A stretch of 64,000 nucleotides of DNA. It comes from Goodfellowiella coeruleoviolacea (GTDB lineage Bacteria; Actinomycetota; Actinomycetes; Mycobacteriales; Pseudonocardiaceae). Positions within the stretch are counted from its first letter, which is position 1; each line of letters starts with the position of its first letter. Below, piece by piece: positions 52,491 to 59,785 of the stretch. Location of the stretch: positions 1-64,000 of the forward strand of contig NZ_JAMTCK010000014.1 in NCBI RefSeq assembly GCF_024171785.1. Reading direction: 5' to 3'. The position numbers and the translations under genes are program-made. Under the pieces are notes generated by a model that did no database searches, had not been told where the DNA came from, and saw only the letters and a program-made list of their open reading frames with translations.

Positions 52491-53747
52491 TCACCTCGCC
52501 GCCAACCCGTGGTGCACCCGGCTGAGGAAGGCACCGGCCGACTCCGGATCGAAGAACCAGTCGGCCAGGTCCTCGGGGTTGTCGAAGGCGTTGGCGAACC
52601 GGTCCGCCACCTCGGCGTGGTGCTGCCCGGCCGCCAGCAGCAGCAGGACGTGGCGCGGCGGTGGGGCCAGCATGGCGTTGCTCCACGCGGTCGCGTGCCT
52701 GGCGCGCGCCCAGTAGGCCGCGAACGCGGCCCGCATCCAGTCGCCGTCGAAGGGCCGGTCGCCGTGGCCCAGGATGGCCTCCAGGTACAGGGCCGCGGCC
52801 AGGCTGGCGTTGTTGGCGCCCTGCCCGGTGATCGGGTCGTTGCGCACCACCGCGTCGGCCATGCCCAGCACCAGGCCACCGGACGGCAGCTGGGCCACCG
52901 GGTGGCACACCACCGGCGGGTACCGGCCGACCAGGTGGCCGCCCTCGTCGGTGAGGTCGACCGCACCGCAGCGCTGGTGCTCCCACGGCACGAACCGCCG
53001 CATCAGTTCCAGGGTCCGGTCCAGGTGGGCCCTGGGGTCAGCGCGCAGCTCGTCGAACACGTCCAGCGGCCCGCCGGGCAGCGCCTCGAAGAACAGGATG
53101 TCGCACGGTCCGCCCCGGGTCAGCGCCGGCATGACGAACAGCTCGCCGAGCCCGGGCAGCAGGTTGCACCGCACCATCGGTTCGGGGTGTTCGGGCGCGG
53201 GCAGCATGCCGTGCACATAGACCGCGGACAGCGCCCGCTGCGGTCTGCTGTGGACGGTGTGCTCGTCGTCGCGGGCGAACAGCCGGCTCAGCTCGCCCTT
53301 GCCGGTCGCCACGACGATCAGGTCGTACTCGCCGTCGTGGGCCAGCTCGTCCAGGTCGTCGGCGGTGACCGCGCTGGTCCACAGCCGACCGCCGGCCGCC
53401 TCGAACATCCGCATCCAGGTGGCGAACTTCACCCGCTGGTCCACCGACTGCGCGGGCCGCCGCAGCCGGCCGAACCAGTTGACCGCCGGTTCACCGGTGT
53501 CGCCGGCGGCGACAGCCACGCCGACGCTGCGGATCTGCGGTGCCTGCTGCGACCACAGGTCCAGTTCGTGCCGCCGCTCGTGGGACAGCGCGGTGTCGAA
53601 CATGCACTGGGTGGACATGACGGGCCCGTCCCACACCTGGTCCGGCGTGCGGTCGGAGGCCACGGTGACGTGGTAGCCGTGGCGGCGCAGGCCCAGTGCC
53701 AGCTGGAGGCCGGACTGACCAGCGCCCACGATCAGGATTTCGCGCAT
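52491..53747 (-). CDS. Styrene/indole monooxygenase-like flavoprotein (StyA family)
   Basis: A 418-residue FAD-dependent monooxygenase. The FAD site is ILIVGAGQSGLQLALGL (about 4-20), with GEYDLIVVATGKG (about 150) and GLVLGMADAVVRNDPITGQGANNAS (about 290; split as GLVLGMADAVVRND and ITGQGANNAS). StyA-type enzymes epoxidise alkenes or hydroxylate and need FADH2 from a separate reductase; none is visible in the window. The gene lies 145 bases upstream of the FAAL gene in the same direction and may be the first gene of the transcript. ATG at 53747 follows AAGGAA. Its role in the polyketide pathway is an inference from position. Confidence 0.8.
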   Translation of the reverse strand: MREILIVGAGQSGLQLALGLRRHGYHVTVASDRTPDQVWDGPVMSTQCMFDTALSHERRHELDLWSQQAPQIRSVGVAVAAGDTGEPAVNWFGRLRRPAQSVDQRVKFATWMRMFEAAGGRLWTSAVTADDLDELAHDGEYDLIVVATGKGELSRLFARDDEHTVHSRPQRALSAVYVHGMLPAPEHPEPMVRCNLLPGLGELFVMPALTRGGPCDILFFEALPGGPLDVFDELRADPRAHLDRTLELMRRFVPWEHQRCGAVDLTDEGGHLVGRYPPVVCHPVAQLPSGGLVLGMADAVVRNDPITGQGANNASLAAALYLEAILGHGDRPFDGDWMRAAFAAYWARARHATAWSNAMLAPPPRHVLLLLAAGQHHAEVADRFANAFDNPEDLADWFFDPESAGAFLSRVHHGLAAR

Positions 53748-53956
53748 TGTTGTTCCTTCGCCGACGAGCCGGAGCGGATGAGTAAGGGGGCGATCACACA
53801 GCGTGCACAGAACATGGTGCACCCGGCTGACCGATCCGGGGCAGCGCGATCACCGGGGCCGGAAGGGGGCCGGCGGCCGCGCGTGCCCGCCGGTTAAGCT
53901 GACCCGAGGTGGCCAGTCCCCCTCCGGTGACCAGTTCGTGCGCTTCAGGAGCCCAT

Positions 53957-55018
53957 GTGAGCAGGGAGTCCGCCCCGAGCGGGGACCGCGTTCCCGTCAT
54001 CCTCGTCGCCGGCTACCTGGGATCGGGCAAGACCACGTTGCTCAACCACCTGCTGCGCAGCAGTGGTGACACCCGGATCGGCGTGATCGTCAACGACTTC
54101 GGCCGGATCAACATCGACGCGCTGGCCGTGGCCGGACAGGTCGACACCGCCCTCGCGTTCGGCAACGGCTGCCTGTGCTGCGTGGCCGACGCCGACGGCC
54201 TGGACACCGCCCTGGCCCGGCTCACCCAGCCGAGCGCCGGCATCGACGCGGTGGTCATCGAGGCCAGCGGGATCGCCGAGCCGCGCACCCTGGTCCGGAT
54301 GGTGCTGTCCAGCGAGGTTCCCCGGGTGGACTACGGCGGCCTGGTGGAGGTGGTCGACGCGGCCGAGTTCGAGGCCAGCCGCGCCCGCCACCCCGAACTC
54401 GACCAGCACCTGCGCTTCGCCGACCTGGTGGTGCTCAACAAGACCGACCGGGTCGAGGCGGACACCACCGACCGCCTGGTGCAGCTGGTCGCCGAGCTGA
54501 GCCAGGGCACCCCGGTGCTGCCGACCGCGCACGGCCGGATCAACCCCGAGCTGCTGTTCGACCGCCGCACCCGGCCGGCCCGCCGGACCGAGGCCCGCCA
54601 GCTGTCCCTGGACGACCTGCTGCGCGAGTACCACGAACAGCACGACGGCCACCTGCACGACGCCTACCAGAGCGTGGAGTTCAGCACGGCGCGGCCGGTG
54701 AACCCGCGCCGGCTGATGGAGTTCATCCGCGCCCGGCCCGGCGGCCTGTACCGCGCCAAGGGATTCGTCCACTTCGGACTACCCGGTCACGACGACAAGT
54801 TCACCGTGCACGTGGTCGGCGGCTACGTCCGCTTCACCCGCTCCCGCTGGCAGCGCCAGGAGCCCAGGGCGACCAGCCTGGTGCTGATCGGCACCGACCT
54901 GGACCGCGGAAACCTGCTGTCCGCGTTGGAGTCCTGTGTGGACGCCGAACCGGACACCGCCGACGAGAACGGCATCCTGCACGTGCTCCGGCACACCGAC
55001 GACCAGGGCGTGGTGTAG
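53957..55018 (+). CDS. CobW/COG0523-family GTPase metallochaperone
   Basis: A 353-residue cytosolic GTPase. The P-loop is GYLGSGKTTLLN (about 18-29), the metal-binding CxCC is in GNGCLCCVAD (about 75), and VIEASGIAEP and VVLNKTDRV are the Walker B and NKxD motifs. Family members insert zinc, cobalt or other metals into target enzymes. GTG at 53957 follows AGGAG; an earlier ATG at 53909 is in the flavoprotein promoter. It diverges from the StyA-like gene, and the 209-base gap holds TGCAC-N8-GTGCA. Which metal it handles is not visible. Confidence 0.85.
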   Translation: MSRESAPSGDRVPVILVAGYLGSGKTTLLNHLLRSSGDTRIGVIVNDFGRINIDALAVAGQVDTALAFGNGCLCCVADADGLDTALARLTQPSAGIDAVVIEASGIAEPRTLVRMVLSSEVPRVDYGGLVEVVDAAEFEASRARHPELDQHLRFADLVVLNKTDRVEADTTDRLVQLVAELSQGTPVLPTAHGRINPELLFDRRTRPARRTEARQLSLDDLLREYHEQHDGHLHDAYQSVEFSTARPVNPRRLMEFIRARPGGLYRAKGFVHFGLPGHDDKFTVHVVGGYVRFTRSRWQRQEPRATSLVLIGTDLDRGNLLSALESCVDAEPDTADENGILHVLRHTDDQGVV

Positions 55019-55320
55019 CGGCCACCCGGCCGCCGCTCCCTGATCGAACGAAGAATCCTGAAACACGCCGTAGTTGTCGCGGGAGAGCCCGACGGCCCCG
55101 TAACCGGGCAGCCCGAGCTTGATCGCCGGCAGTGCGCAGGCCCACATCAGCCCCGCCAGATGTAGGTTCCCAAGATTGTTTTCCGTTTCATCTTTGTTTG
55201 ATCTGGGTGGATGGCGGGCTTCTCATCGAGTTTGCGCACAATCTGTCTCACCGACTTTTCATTTCCCTCGCCGGAAGGCCATCCTGCGATGCGATGCCCG
55301 CGGAGCGGGCCGAGCTGTCC
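55019..55320. other. Low-GC gap with a possible decayed coding fragment
   Basis: The GC content drops clearly around 55160-55270. On the minus strand about 55040-55215 one frame reads LGNLHLAGLMWACALPAI and then LGLPGYGAVGLSRDNYGVF, which looks protein-like and uses codons atypical of the region, but it has no convincing start or stop of its own and runs into the CobW gene. I read it as a remnant or foreign insert, not a gene. Confidence 0.35.
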
Positions 55321-55794
55321 TCACCGGCGGCCGGCGAGTCTCCGGTCCGCGTAGGCGCGTCCCTTCTCAAGGTCGCCCATGACGAACCCGGCGATGTCGG
55401 CAAGGGTCGCGATCCGCCCACCGCCGCCCCACGTGCCGTCCGGGATCTCGTTGGCGAACACCCAGACGCGCCGCGGGTCACGCTCGTAGGTGCCGGCCTC
55501 GGCGTCGAGCACCGCGTTGGTGACGGCCTCGACCATCGCCTGGCGGCGCTCGTCGTCGAACTGGCCCTGTGGCACCGACGCGACGATGCGGTAGCGCGGC
55601 TCCCCGGCGGGCTCGCCGGCGACGAACACGGCCGTGGGCCGGTGCAGGAACACCCACGCGAGTGAGCGAGCCGCAGGATCGGCGGGGTCGGCGCCCTCGT
55701 GCCGCAACAGGATGTCCGTCAGGGTGGCGAGCAGTTCCTTCTCCACGGTCGCGGGTAGGGCGCCGTCGGGGATGTACGCGTCGAGCATCGGCAT
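55321..55794 (-). CDS. Tautomerase-like protein (4-OT family)
   Basis: A 157-residue cytosolic protein. After removal of Met the N-terminus is Pro (MPMLDAYIPDG), the catalytic base of 4-oxalocrotonate tautomerase-type enzymes, and the body has PQGQFDDERRQAMVEAVTNAV, matching the family's second block. It is about twice the length of the minimal subunit, consistent with a fused two-domain form. ATG at 55794 follows GGAAGG. It diverges from an HxlR regulator gene, which is likely to control it. Substrate unknown. Confidence 0.75.
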   Translation of the reverse strand: MPMLDAYIPDGALPATVEKELLATLTDILLRHEGADPADPAARSLAWVFLHRPTAVFVAGEPAGEPRYRIVASVPQGQFDDERRQAMVEAVTNAVLDAEAGTYERDPRRVWVFANEIPDGTWGGGGRIATLADIAGFVMGDLEKGRAYADRRLAGRR

Positions 55795-55840
55795 GGCAGA
55801 ACCTTCCGTCGACCTGGGTTGCATATCTAAACTCAGACCG

Positions 55841-55869
55841 ACGCTACGATGCTGGGTCGAGGAAGTCAA
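55841..55869 (-). promoter_or_regulatory. Promoter of the tautomerase gene
   Basis: On the minus strand TTGACT (55869-55864) and TAGCGT (55846-55841) are 17 bases apart, a good -35/-10 pair. Nearby AACTCAGACCG and AACTCAGCGGT form a direct repeat about 40 bases apart and are candidate sites for the divergent HxlR regulator. Confidence 0.6.
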
Positions 55870-55891
55870 CTCAGCGGTCTAGGGTGACCAC

Positions 55892-56362
55892 ATGGAGGAC
55901 CGAGCCGCCTACAGCGCTGAGAACTGCTCCATCGCCCGCACGCTGGCCGTAGTGGGCGAGAAGTGGACGTTGCTGGTGCTGCGCGAGGTGTTCTACGGAG
56001 TCCGGCGCTTCAGCGAACTGCACGCCAACCTCGGCATCGCGCGCAACCTGCTCGCCGCCCGCCTGAGCACCCTGGTCGACCACGACATCCTGCGGCGTAC
56101 CACCTATCAGGAACCCGGTGCACGTCCCCGCCAGGAATACCGGCTCACCGACAAGGGTCGTGATCTGTTCCCGGCCTTGGTCGCATTGCTGCAATGGGGC
56201 GACACCTACCTCGCCGACCCGGCCGGCCCCGCTGTGGTGATTCAGCACCGGGGCTGCGATCAGCCCGTCTCCGTCGTCCTGCGCTGCGCCGCCGGTCACG
56301 GCCCCCTCACCACCCGCGACACCCGGCCGAGCCCCGGGGCAGGCGCGCGTCGCGCCCGCTGA
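55892..56362 (+). CDS. HxlR-family transcriptional regulator
   Basis: A 156-residue winged-helix protein. The family signature is ENCSIARTLAVVGEKWTLLVLREVF (about 10-34; the N-terminal Cys and the GxKWT motif), then RRFSELHANLGIARNLLAARL and RQEYRLTDKGRDL. The C-terminal 35 residues add Cys in RGCDQP and LRCAAGHG, possibly a small metal or redox site. It is divergent from the tautomerase gene and probably controls it, in line with HxlR regulators that respond to aldehydes or quinones. Confidence 0.9.
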   Translation: MEDRAAYSAENCSIARTLAVVGEKWTLLVLREVFYGVRRFSELHANLGIARNLLAARLSTLVDHDILRRTTYQEPGARPRQEYRLTDKGRDLFPALVALLQWGDTYLADPAGPAVVIQHRGCDQPVSVVLRCAAGHGPLTTRDTRPSPGAGARRAR

Positions 56363-56377
56363 CCCGATCGGGTGGGC

Positions 56378-56419
56378 GTCTTGTGGTTGATTCTCACCGA
56401 ACCTGCGTAGGCACAAGAC
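56378..56419. repeat. Long-spaced inverted repeat after hxlR-type gene
   Basis: GTCTTGTG (56378-56385) and CACAAGAC (56412-56419) are perfect inverse copies 26 bases apart, in a lower-GC stretch. It could be a weak terminator or the end of a lost element, because a truncated regulator gene follows directly. Confidence 0.4.
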
Positions 56420-56452
56420 AGGCGCAAATTCAGTGAGAGAGCGCAACCGGGC

Positions 56453-56677
56453 ATGAGAAGCACAAATCTTCGTGCTTGGCGAAGAAGGTACCGCTCGGCC
56501 GCGGCGCTGGACACCGGAATCCCGGTCGAGGCAACCGGCCCGCGCAGTGCACTGATCGCGTCGGTGGCCCCGCCGATGGTGATGTACGACTGCATCCTGG
56601 GCCGGCCGATGCTCACCGCTGCGCAACTGGAGTCCATAGTGGACGGTGTACTGCTGCCGCTGGTGGACTCGGCCTAG
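56453..56677 (+). pseudogene. C-terminal remnant of a TetR-type regulator
   Basis: Only 74 codons are open. From about residue 17 the sequence resembles the very end of TetR-family ligand domains: ALDTGIPVEATGPRSALIA, PPMVMYDCILGRPMLTAAQL and SIVDGVLLPLV. No DNA-binding domain is present, and the first 16 residues are Arg-rich and unrelated. I read it as a truncated gene without its N-terminal 120-130 codons. A strong terminator hairpin follows it directly. Confidence 0.6.
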
Positions 56678-56688
56678 GCCAGCGCCGG

Positions 56689-56715
56689 GCCCGGCCCTGC
56701 GTGGCAGGGCCGGGC
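56689..56715. terminator. Perfect 12-bp hairpin terminator
   Basis: GCCCGGCCCTGC (56689-56700) pairs perfectly with GCAGGGCCGGGC (56704-56715) with a 3-base loop. It separates the TetR remnant (plus) from the VOC gene (minus, stop at 56732), so it would serve both directions. Confidence 0.8.
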
Positions 56716-56731
56716 GGCCGCGGTCATTCGC

Positions 56732-57106
56732 CTACAGGTAGGGACGGGTGATGATCTCGATGGCGTGGCCGGCGGGGTCCTTGAAGTAGACGCCGCGCCC
56801 ACCGTGCTCGGTGTTGGTCTCGTTGGGGCGCTTCATCTGCGGGTCGGCCCAGTGCTCGATGCCGTCGGCGCACAGCCTGGCGTACGCGCGGTCGAACAGC
56901 TCGTCGTCCACCAGGAACGCATAGTGCTGCATCTGGATCTCCACCGGCGGCTCGGCGAACTGCAACAGCACCCCGTCGGAGAGCTGGATGTTGGTGAACG
57001 GACCCCACGACGGTGCTTCCGGCAGCTCGAAGAGCGCCCGGTAGAACCGCGCCGACTCCTCGCGGTCCTTGCTGGCGATGATGGTGTGGTTGAAGGTGAC
57101 TGGCAT
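56732..57106 (-). CDS. VOC-family (glyoxalase/bleomycin-resistance fold) protein
   Basis: A 124-residue cytosolic protein of the vicinal oxygen chelate superfamily. It starts FNHTIIASKDREESARFYRALF (first beta-alpha-beta unit with the potential metal His) and ends GVYFKDPAGHAIEII, the usual last unit with a Glu ligand. The middle QHYAFLVDDELFD supplies another potential metal ligand (His). ATG at 57106 is clear. The metal site looks complete, so it is probably an enzyme, but the substrate cannot be read. It could be a thiol transferase or dioxygenase. Confidence 0.85.
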   Translation of the reverse strand: MPVTFNHTIIASKDREESARFYRALFELPEAPSWGPFTNIQLSDGVLLQFAEPPVEIQMQHYAFLVDDELFDRAYARLCADGIEHWADPQMKRPNETNTEHGGRGVYFKDPAGHAIEIITRPYL

Positions 57107-57381
57107 GGAGGGCTACTCGCTCTCGTTCGCTGTGCGTGGCTTGGGTGTGCGAGAACTGCGTGCTCTCGCGGTGGGCCACGCGGCGAACGCGTCGGGCGGA
57201 CTGCACACGCCCGGGCCGCGGTCAGCGCTCCACCGGATCGCCTTCCCGTGCATGGCGTCCAGCCGTCCCGGTGATCACGGGCAGAGCATAGGCGTCACGT
57301 GTGTCCGCTCGCAACCACTCCCCTGGCGTTCCCGTCCACGTCGCTCGTGCGCTGGGTGGCCGGCAACCGTTGTGCGCCGTC

Positions 57382-59007
57382 TCAACCGTCCACGTGCGAC
57401 GATCGGGCTGTTTCCGGCCGCGCTCCTCGCACGCCGGCCCAGCGCCGGAGCGCGGCGTCGAGTTCCCGCCGGGCGTGGCCGTCGGCTCGGGCGCTGGCGG
57501 CCCACGCGATGACGCCGTCCGGGCGCACGAGCAGGCTCGGCAGCGACACGTCGGCGGCGGGATCCGCCACGGCCGCGATCCGGTGCTCCGCCTGGCGCAC
57601 CGCGTTGACGAACCGGCCGTCCGGAGACCGGTCGACGAGCACGAAACGGCCGTCGTGCGCGAAGTCGGCGAGTCGACTTCCGGTTGTCAGCTCGACGTCC
57701 CCGGCGATCGAGCCGACCGGCGCGGCCGTCTCCTCGGCGACGTCGTAGTGCTGGGCTATCCCGGAGGAGAGCGCGATCACGCGGTTGAGCACGCCTGGCA
57801 CGGTGAACAGCTCAGCGCCGACGACGTCGCGCAGTCGCGCGGTGTGCTCGTCTCCGCGCAGGAGGGCGACCTGCGCCCGCGTCCAGTCCAGCACCCACGC
57901 GGCGATCGGTTGCCGCTCGGTCTGGTACGTGTCGAGCAGTCCCGCCGGCGCCCACCCGTTGACGGTCGCGGCGAGCTTCCACCCGAGGTTCACCGCGTCG
58001 CCGAGCCCGAGGTTCAGACCCTGCCCACTGAACGGCGCGTGCACGTGTGCGGCATCGCCCGCGAGCAGCACTCTGCCGTGCCGGTACGACCGCGCCTGAC
58101 GAGCGTTGTCCGACCACCGGGTCGCCCGGCCGTGCAGGCCCGTCAGGGTCACCGGAACCCCGGTGACCTCCCGCACGACCTCCTGCAGTTCGTCGAGTGA
58201 CACGGGAGCGTTCCGGTCCCGCGGTTGCGTCCCGAACCGCGCGACGAGGATGCGTCCCGGAATCGGCCCGTAGGCGTAGATGCCGCGCGGCGTCCAGGTC
58301 CACCCCCGGCGCAGCCCGCTCGGATCGTCGAGGTCGACGATCGCCTGATACCCCACCAGCTGCGGATCGGTGCCGACGAAGTCGATGCCGAGCTGCTTGC
58401 GGATCAGACTCCGTCCCCCGTCGGCCGCGACGACCCATCCGGCGGTGACCTCACCCGCGTCGGTCTCGACGACGACGTCGGCGTCGTCGCGCAGGTCCGC
58501 GCCCGTGCCGCGCACCCCGTGCACCTCGACGCCGCGGCGGATGTCGACGCCGAGTCGGGCGCAGTGCTGCCCGAGCAGCAACTCAAGGTCGTGCTGCGGC
58601 ACCAGAACGGCATTGGCCACGGCCGTGTGCGCGGCCAGCACGGGATCGTCCTGGTCGACCAGGTCCTCGCGGAACAGCATGCCCGCGAAGTGCCCCGTGG
58701 TCGGGAACCGGCGAGCTGTCCGCCTGGCCGCGTCCACGAGCCCGCGCACGGTGTCGTTCGCGCTGCCGTCCGCGAACGCGCCAGCGGCCGCGATCAGGCG
58801 CCGGTGCACCTCCGCCGCGGCCGGCAGCAGGCCGCGCCGGTCGAGGATCTCGGCACTGGCGACATTGATCGATCCCGCCTTGATGGTCGCGTCCGGCTTC
58901 TGGAGCCGCTCCAGAACCGTCACCCGCACTCCCTGAAGCGCCAGCTCGCTGGCGAGGAGCAGGCCGGTGGGCCCGGCTCCGATGACAACCACGTCCGTTC
59001 GCCGCAC
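57382..59007 (-). CDS. FAD-dependent aromatic/polyketide hydroxylase
   Basis: A 541-residue class A flavoprotein monooxygenase using NAD(P)H and oxygen. The FAD site is DVVVIGAGPTGLLLASELAL (about 5-24), the second motif AADGGRSLIRKQLGIDF (about 170) contains the DG signature, and RVLLAGDAAHVHAPFSGQGLNLGLGD (about 290; GD motif, read as LLAGDAAHVH and GQGLNLGLGD). A C-terminal thioredoxin-like domain is present, as in PheA and RdmE-like enzymes. GTG at 59007. The gene diverges from a TetR regulator across a perfect palindrome. Such enzymes often inactivate rifamycin- or tetracycline-type drugs, so a detoxifying role is as plausible as a biosynthetic one. Confidence 0.85.
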   Translation of the reverse strand: MRRTDVVVIGAGPTGLLLASELALQGVRVTVLERLQKPDATIKAGSINVASAEILDRRGLLPAAAEVHRRLIAAAGAFADGSANDTVRGLVDAARRTARRFPTTGHFAGMLFREDLVDQDDPVLAAHTAVANAVLVPQHDLELLLGQHCARLGVDIRRGVEVHGVRGTGADLRDDADVVVETDAGEVTAGWVVAADGGRSLIRKQLGIDFVGTDPQLVGYQAIVDLDDPSGLRRGWTWTPRGIYAYGPIPGRILVARFGTQPRDRNAPVSLDELQEVVREVTGVPVTLTGLHGRATRWSDNARQARSYRHGRVLLAGDAAHVHAPFSGQGLNLGLGDAVNLGWKLAATVNGWAPAGLLDTYQTERQPIAAWVLDWTRAQVALLRGDEHTARLRDVVGAELFTVPGVLNRVIALSSGIAQHYDVAEETAAPVGSIAGDVELTTGSRLADFAHDGRFVLVDRSPDGRFVNAVRQAEHRIAAVADPAADVSLPSLLVRPDGVIAWAASARADGHARRELDAALRRWAGVRGARPETARSSHVDG

Positions 59008-59027
59008 AGCACGATCCTCACTTGATG

Positions 59028-59057
59028 GGTTTACTCGGTAAGCTTACCGAGTAAACC
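59028..59057. promoter_or_regulatory. Perfect 30-bp palindromic TetR operator
   Basis: The arms GGTTTACTCGGTAAG and CTTACCGAGTAAACC meet without a spacer. It lies in the 76-base gap between the divergent monooxygenase and TetR genes, 20 bases from the first and 26 from the second. A TetR dimer bound here would block both promoters. Confidence 0.9.
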
Positions 59058-59083
59058 TAATACCCGAAAGGTAGCGTTGTCAC

Positions 59084-59743
59084 ATGCCGAATCGAGGGGA
59101 TCGAGGCGGAGCGCGAACCCGAGCACGCATCGCCGAGGTCGCGACCGAACTGTTCCTCGAACGCGGGTTCGATGACGTGACCATCGCCGAGGTCGCCGCG
59201 GCGGCCGGCGTGTCGAAGGTGACCGTCTTCGCGCACTTCGAACGCAAGGAAGACCTGCTGCTCGACCGCCTTCCCGACGTCATCGACATCGTGCGGACCG
59301 CGATCCGCGACCGCGCGGACGGCCTCGATCCGGTCGAGGCACTCCGTCAGGCCGCGCTCGCGCTTGCCGCACAACGACATCCGCTGTCCGGCCTGAGCGA
59401 GGGCGCGGACGTCGAACCGTTCGTGCGGACGCTCATGGCCTCCCCCGCGTTGATCGCGCGACTGCGCGCGTTCGCGCACGAGATCGAGACAGAGCTGGCC
59501 GCCGCACTGCACGCGGACGCCGGGTTCTCCGGTGACAGCACGCTGACCGCCGCACTGCTCGTTGCCGCATATCGGACAGTCGCCGCCGAGTCGCTGCGCC
59601 GGCGACTCGCCGGAGACGATCTCGCCGACATCGCCACGGCGCACCAGCAGCGCGTGAACGCGGCCTTCGACGCCGTCGCACACGGCGTATCAGCCAGTCA
59701 TCGCCCCGCACCCCGCCAACCGAAGCCCAGGCGGCGCCGGTAA
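59084..59743 (+). CDS. TetR-family transcriptional repressor
   Basis: A 219-residue repressor. The N-terminal HTH reads RARIAEVATELFLERGFDDVTIAEVAAAAGVSKVTVFAHF (split as IAEVATELFLERGFDDVTI and VAAAAGVSKVTVFAHF), typical of TetR. The C-terminal 150 residues form the variable ligand-binding domain, with a basic tail (PRQPKPRRRR). ATG at 59084 follows AAAGG. It diverges from the FAD monooxygenase gene and probably binds the perfect palindrome between them. The inducer is unknown; a hydroxylase substrate is likely. Confidence 0.9.
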   Translation: MPNRGDRGGARTRARIAEVATELFLERGFDDVTIAEVAAAAGVSKVTVFAHFERKEDLLLDRLPDVIDIVRTAIRDRADGLDPVEALRQAALALAAQRHPLSGLSEGADVEPFVRTLMASPALIARLRAFAHEIETELAAALHADAGFSGDSTLTAALLVAAYRTVAAESLRRRLAGDDLADIATAHQQRVNAAFDAVAHGVSASHRPAPRQPKPRRRR

Positions 59744-59785
59744 TCCGATGCGGCGGCGGCCTCGTCGTTCCTATGCTCGTCGGTC

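Noticed and set aside
55040-55147. Small peptide precursor (RiPP) starting MWACALPAI
   Set aside because: No leader signature, no modification enzymes nearby, and the frame runs into the CobW gene. More likely a decayed fragment.
57107-57381. Gene between the VOC gene and the FAD monooxygenase
   Set aside because: Open frames here lack ribosome binding sites and protein-like composition. I see nothing certain in this 275-base gap.
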